Source: an uncultured Clostridium sp.
Lineage (GTDB): Bacteria; Bacillota; Clostridia; TANB77; CAG-508
Length of the DNA: 7,961 nucleotides
Direction of reading: 5' to 3'
Assembly: GCA_947057875.1 (NCBI GenBank)
Contig: CAMSEX010000055.1
Span: 1-7,961 of the forward strand
How positions within the stretch are numbered: the first letter of the stretch is position 1; every line of letters begins with the position of its first letter. The notes under the pieces are model-generated. The model was not told where the DNA came from. It did no database searches and saw nothing but the letters and a program-made list of their open reading frames with translations. This document shows positions 6,924 to 7,961 of the stretch, piece after piece. The position numbers were made by a program, and so were the translations under genes.

Positions 6924-7785
6924 ATGGCAAAAAATACAGAAGAAATAGAAAAAAAGCGGAAAGAAAAAACTTGACAAAAAAGAAAAGCAAGCTAGCCAAA
7001 TAACTAAAAAAACAGAAAATAAAAGTGTCCAAAATAAAATGATTGAGAATATCAAAAATTTTATTTCTAAAATTATTGATATGCAAGAAAAAGTACGCCA
7101 AGACGAAGAAAATGAAAAATTAGAAAAAATAGAGGAAAAAGAAGCCTTAAAAAAACAAGAAAATACACCCCAATATCTTCTAGAATATTATGATTTGCCA
7201 TTTCGCTATAATGAAACTATTGTTAAAATTTTAGCCCAAACACCAAAACGATTATTTGTTTATTGGGATATTTCAGATACAGATAAAACCACTTATTTGA
7301 AGGCATTTGGGGAACATTTTTTGGAGGATACGTATCCTGTTTTGTTAGTGCATAATGAAAATAAAAACTATACAAGAGAAGTAACTATAAATGATTTTGC
7401 CAATAGTTGGTATTTAGATATTTCAGATTCTCGTGATGTATATACGATTCAACTCGGAAGAAAGTTCAAATCCTATGTCAAACCACAAATCAATCCAGAA
7501 GTAAAACAAACGAATATTAATTTAAAAAATGACTATTTAATGATTGCCAATTCTAATCCATTAGAAGTTCCCAACGACCATATGCTATTTGAAGAATTTA
7601 AACCATATGTCAAATATCGTAATATAAAGACATATCAAGAAGAAACGAAAGATTTGACAAACACAATATTCCAAAATGAATTGCAAAAAGTTTATGATAA
7701 ATTATATGAAAATGGAGTAGAAGGCGAGACATTTGATTTACACAATCCTTCCTCTATGGGAACCAGTAGTAGTATTGCAAAATAA
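6924..7785 (+). CDS. DUF4912 domain protein; needs one +1 frameshift at CGGA near its start
   Basis: The family is of unknown biochemical function and, as I recall it, is often found next to alpha-glucan enzymes. The initiation signals are at AGGAGG 6911-6916 with ATG 6924 (ATG 6918 is in the same frame but only 1 nt from the site). That frame stops at TGA after 16 codons. If the C of CGGA at 6957 is skipped, reading continues without a break to the TAA at 7783-7785, giving 286 residues. Residues 1-80 are Lys/Glu-rich and probably helical; the DUF4912 core is about 90-185, with L-P-F-R-Y-N-E-T and the hallmark F-V-Y-W-D-I-S (111-117). The ATG at 7039 would give a 248-residue form, but no ribosome binding site precedes it. 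The GH57 gene starts 9 nt downstream, so the two form an operon. Confidence 0.82.
6957..6960 (+). other. CGGA +1 shift site 4 (DUF4912 gene codon 12)
   Basis: In-frame CGG follows AAA-AAG; the unshifted frame ends in TGA four codons after the CGG. Skipping the C gives E-K-K-G-K-K-K-L-D and joins the strong start site to the long downstream frame. The residue is in a low-complexity Lys-rich region, so the amino acid cannot be inferred from homology here; only the need for a +1 shift is clear. Confidence 0.72.
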
Positions 7786-7794
7786 GGAGATTTT

Positions 7795-7930
7795 ATGAAA
7801 AATATAAAAGGTTATGTTAGTTTCATATTGCATGCACATCTTCCCTATATTCATCATCCAGAAAGTGAGGATTATTTAGAGGAAGAATGGCTGTTTGAAG
7901 CTATTTCAGAAACATATATACCATTATTGT
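7795..7930 (+). CDS. GH57 alpha-glucan enzyme (branching-enzyme type), N-terminal fragment cut by contig end
   Basis: Only the first 45 residues are present. They match the start of GH57 glycoside hydrolases of the 1,4-alpha-glucan branching enzyme/DUF1957 type: G-Y-V-S-F-I-L-H-A-H-L-P-Y-I, with the H-A-H-L-P motif of the first beta strand of the catalytic barrel, then E-E-W-L-F-E-A-I-S-E-T-Y-I-P-L-L. AAGGAGA at 7784-7790 precedes the ATG. The apparent TAG stop at 7930-7932 is not real: its T is the last genomic base and its AG comes from sequencing adapter. The complete protein would be several hundred residues. With the GT4 and DUF4912 genes it suggests synthesis or branching of an intracellular alpha-glucan. 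Exact specificity cannot be judged from this fragment. Confidence 0.85.
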
Positions 7931-7961
7931 AGATCGGAAGAGCGTCGTGTAGGGAAAGAGT
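7931..7961. other. Illumina TruSeq adapter, not genomic
   Basis: The final 31 bases, beginning AGATCGGAAGAGCGTCGTGT, are identical to the reverse complement of the standard Illumina universal adapter as I know it; the leading A is the A-tail used for ligation. It is a library artefact left untrimmed at the contig end. It should be masked, and the stop codon it creates ignored. Confidence 0.97.

Noticed and set aside
872..6960. Random sequencing indels or homopolymer errors as the cause of the four frameshifts
   Set aside because: Not fully excluded, but random errors should vary in sign, base and context. All four are +1 at CGGAA in frame, while the far more A/T-homopolymer-rich ftsH, GT4 and DUF1189 genes are unbroken. 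A systematic C-before-GGA error would also have hit the many other GGA codons.

Overview
The window is very AT-rich, with strong AGGAGG-type ribosome binding sites, tightly packed short operons, and FtsH, RqcP/YabO and DUF1189 proteins. This points to a low-GC Bacillota, most likely an uncultured Clostridia-type bacterium; that placement is inference. The last 31 bases are Illumina adapter, so the window is almost certainly a whole contig or long-fragment read ending inside a gene.

Layout. (1) Positions 51-2915, plus strand: a hypothetical secreted or membrane protein with an unclear start, a Nudix hydrolase, an alanine racemase-family protein and a DUF1189-type membrane protein, spaced or overlapping like one operon. 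(2) 2916-3112: an AT-rich spacer with a hairpin and a 23-nt imperfect tandem repeat. (3) 3113-4936: ftsH, complete. (4) 4982-5267: rqcP (yabO), with its own near-consensus promoter, closed by a terminator at 5275-5307 that can serve both strands. (5) 5315-6604, minus strand: a GT4 glycosyltransferase of glycogen-synthase type. (6) A divergent promoter region, then on the plus strand a DUF4912 protein and the start of a GH57 alpha-glucan enzyme. The GT4, DUF4912 and GH57 genes probably form an alpha-glucan (glycogen-like) locus.

Main discovery. Three genes (alanine racemase, rqcP, DUF4912) can only be read full length if the ribosome moves +1 at four places. All four places are the same: an in-frame CGG codon followed by A (CGGA at 872, 1290, 5123 and 6957). 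Skipping the C gives GGA (Gly). Gly is the family-conserved residue at the two sites where homology is informative (E-G-T-Y-T-H in alanine racemase, N-G-K in RqcP). I scanned every CGG in the window: these are the only four in-frame CGG codons in any real gene, so CGG is never seen as ordinary arginine here, although AGA, AGG, CGT, CGC and CGA are. The simplest readings are lineage-wide +1 frameshifting or quadruplet decoding at CGGA, with CGG not used as a normal sense codon. A systematic sequencing artefact is the competing explanation and must be excluded. One affected gene, rqcP, is itself a ribosome-rescue factor.
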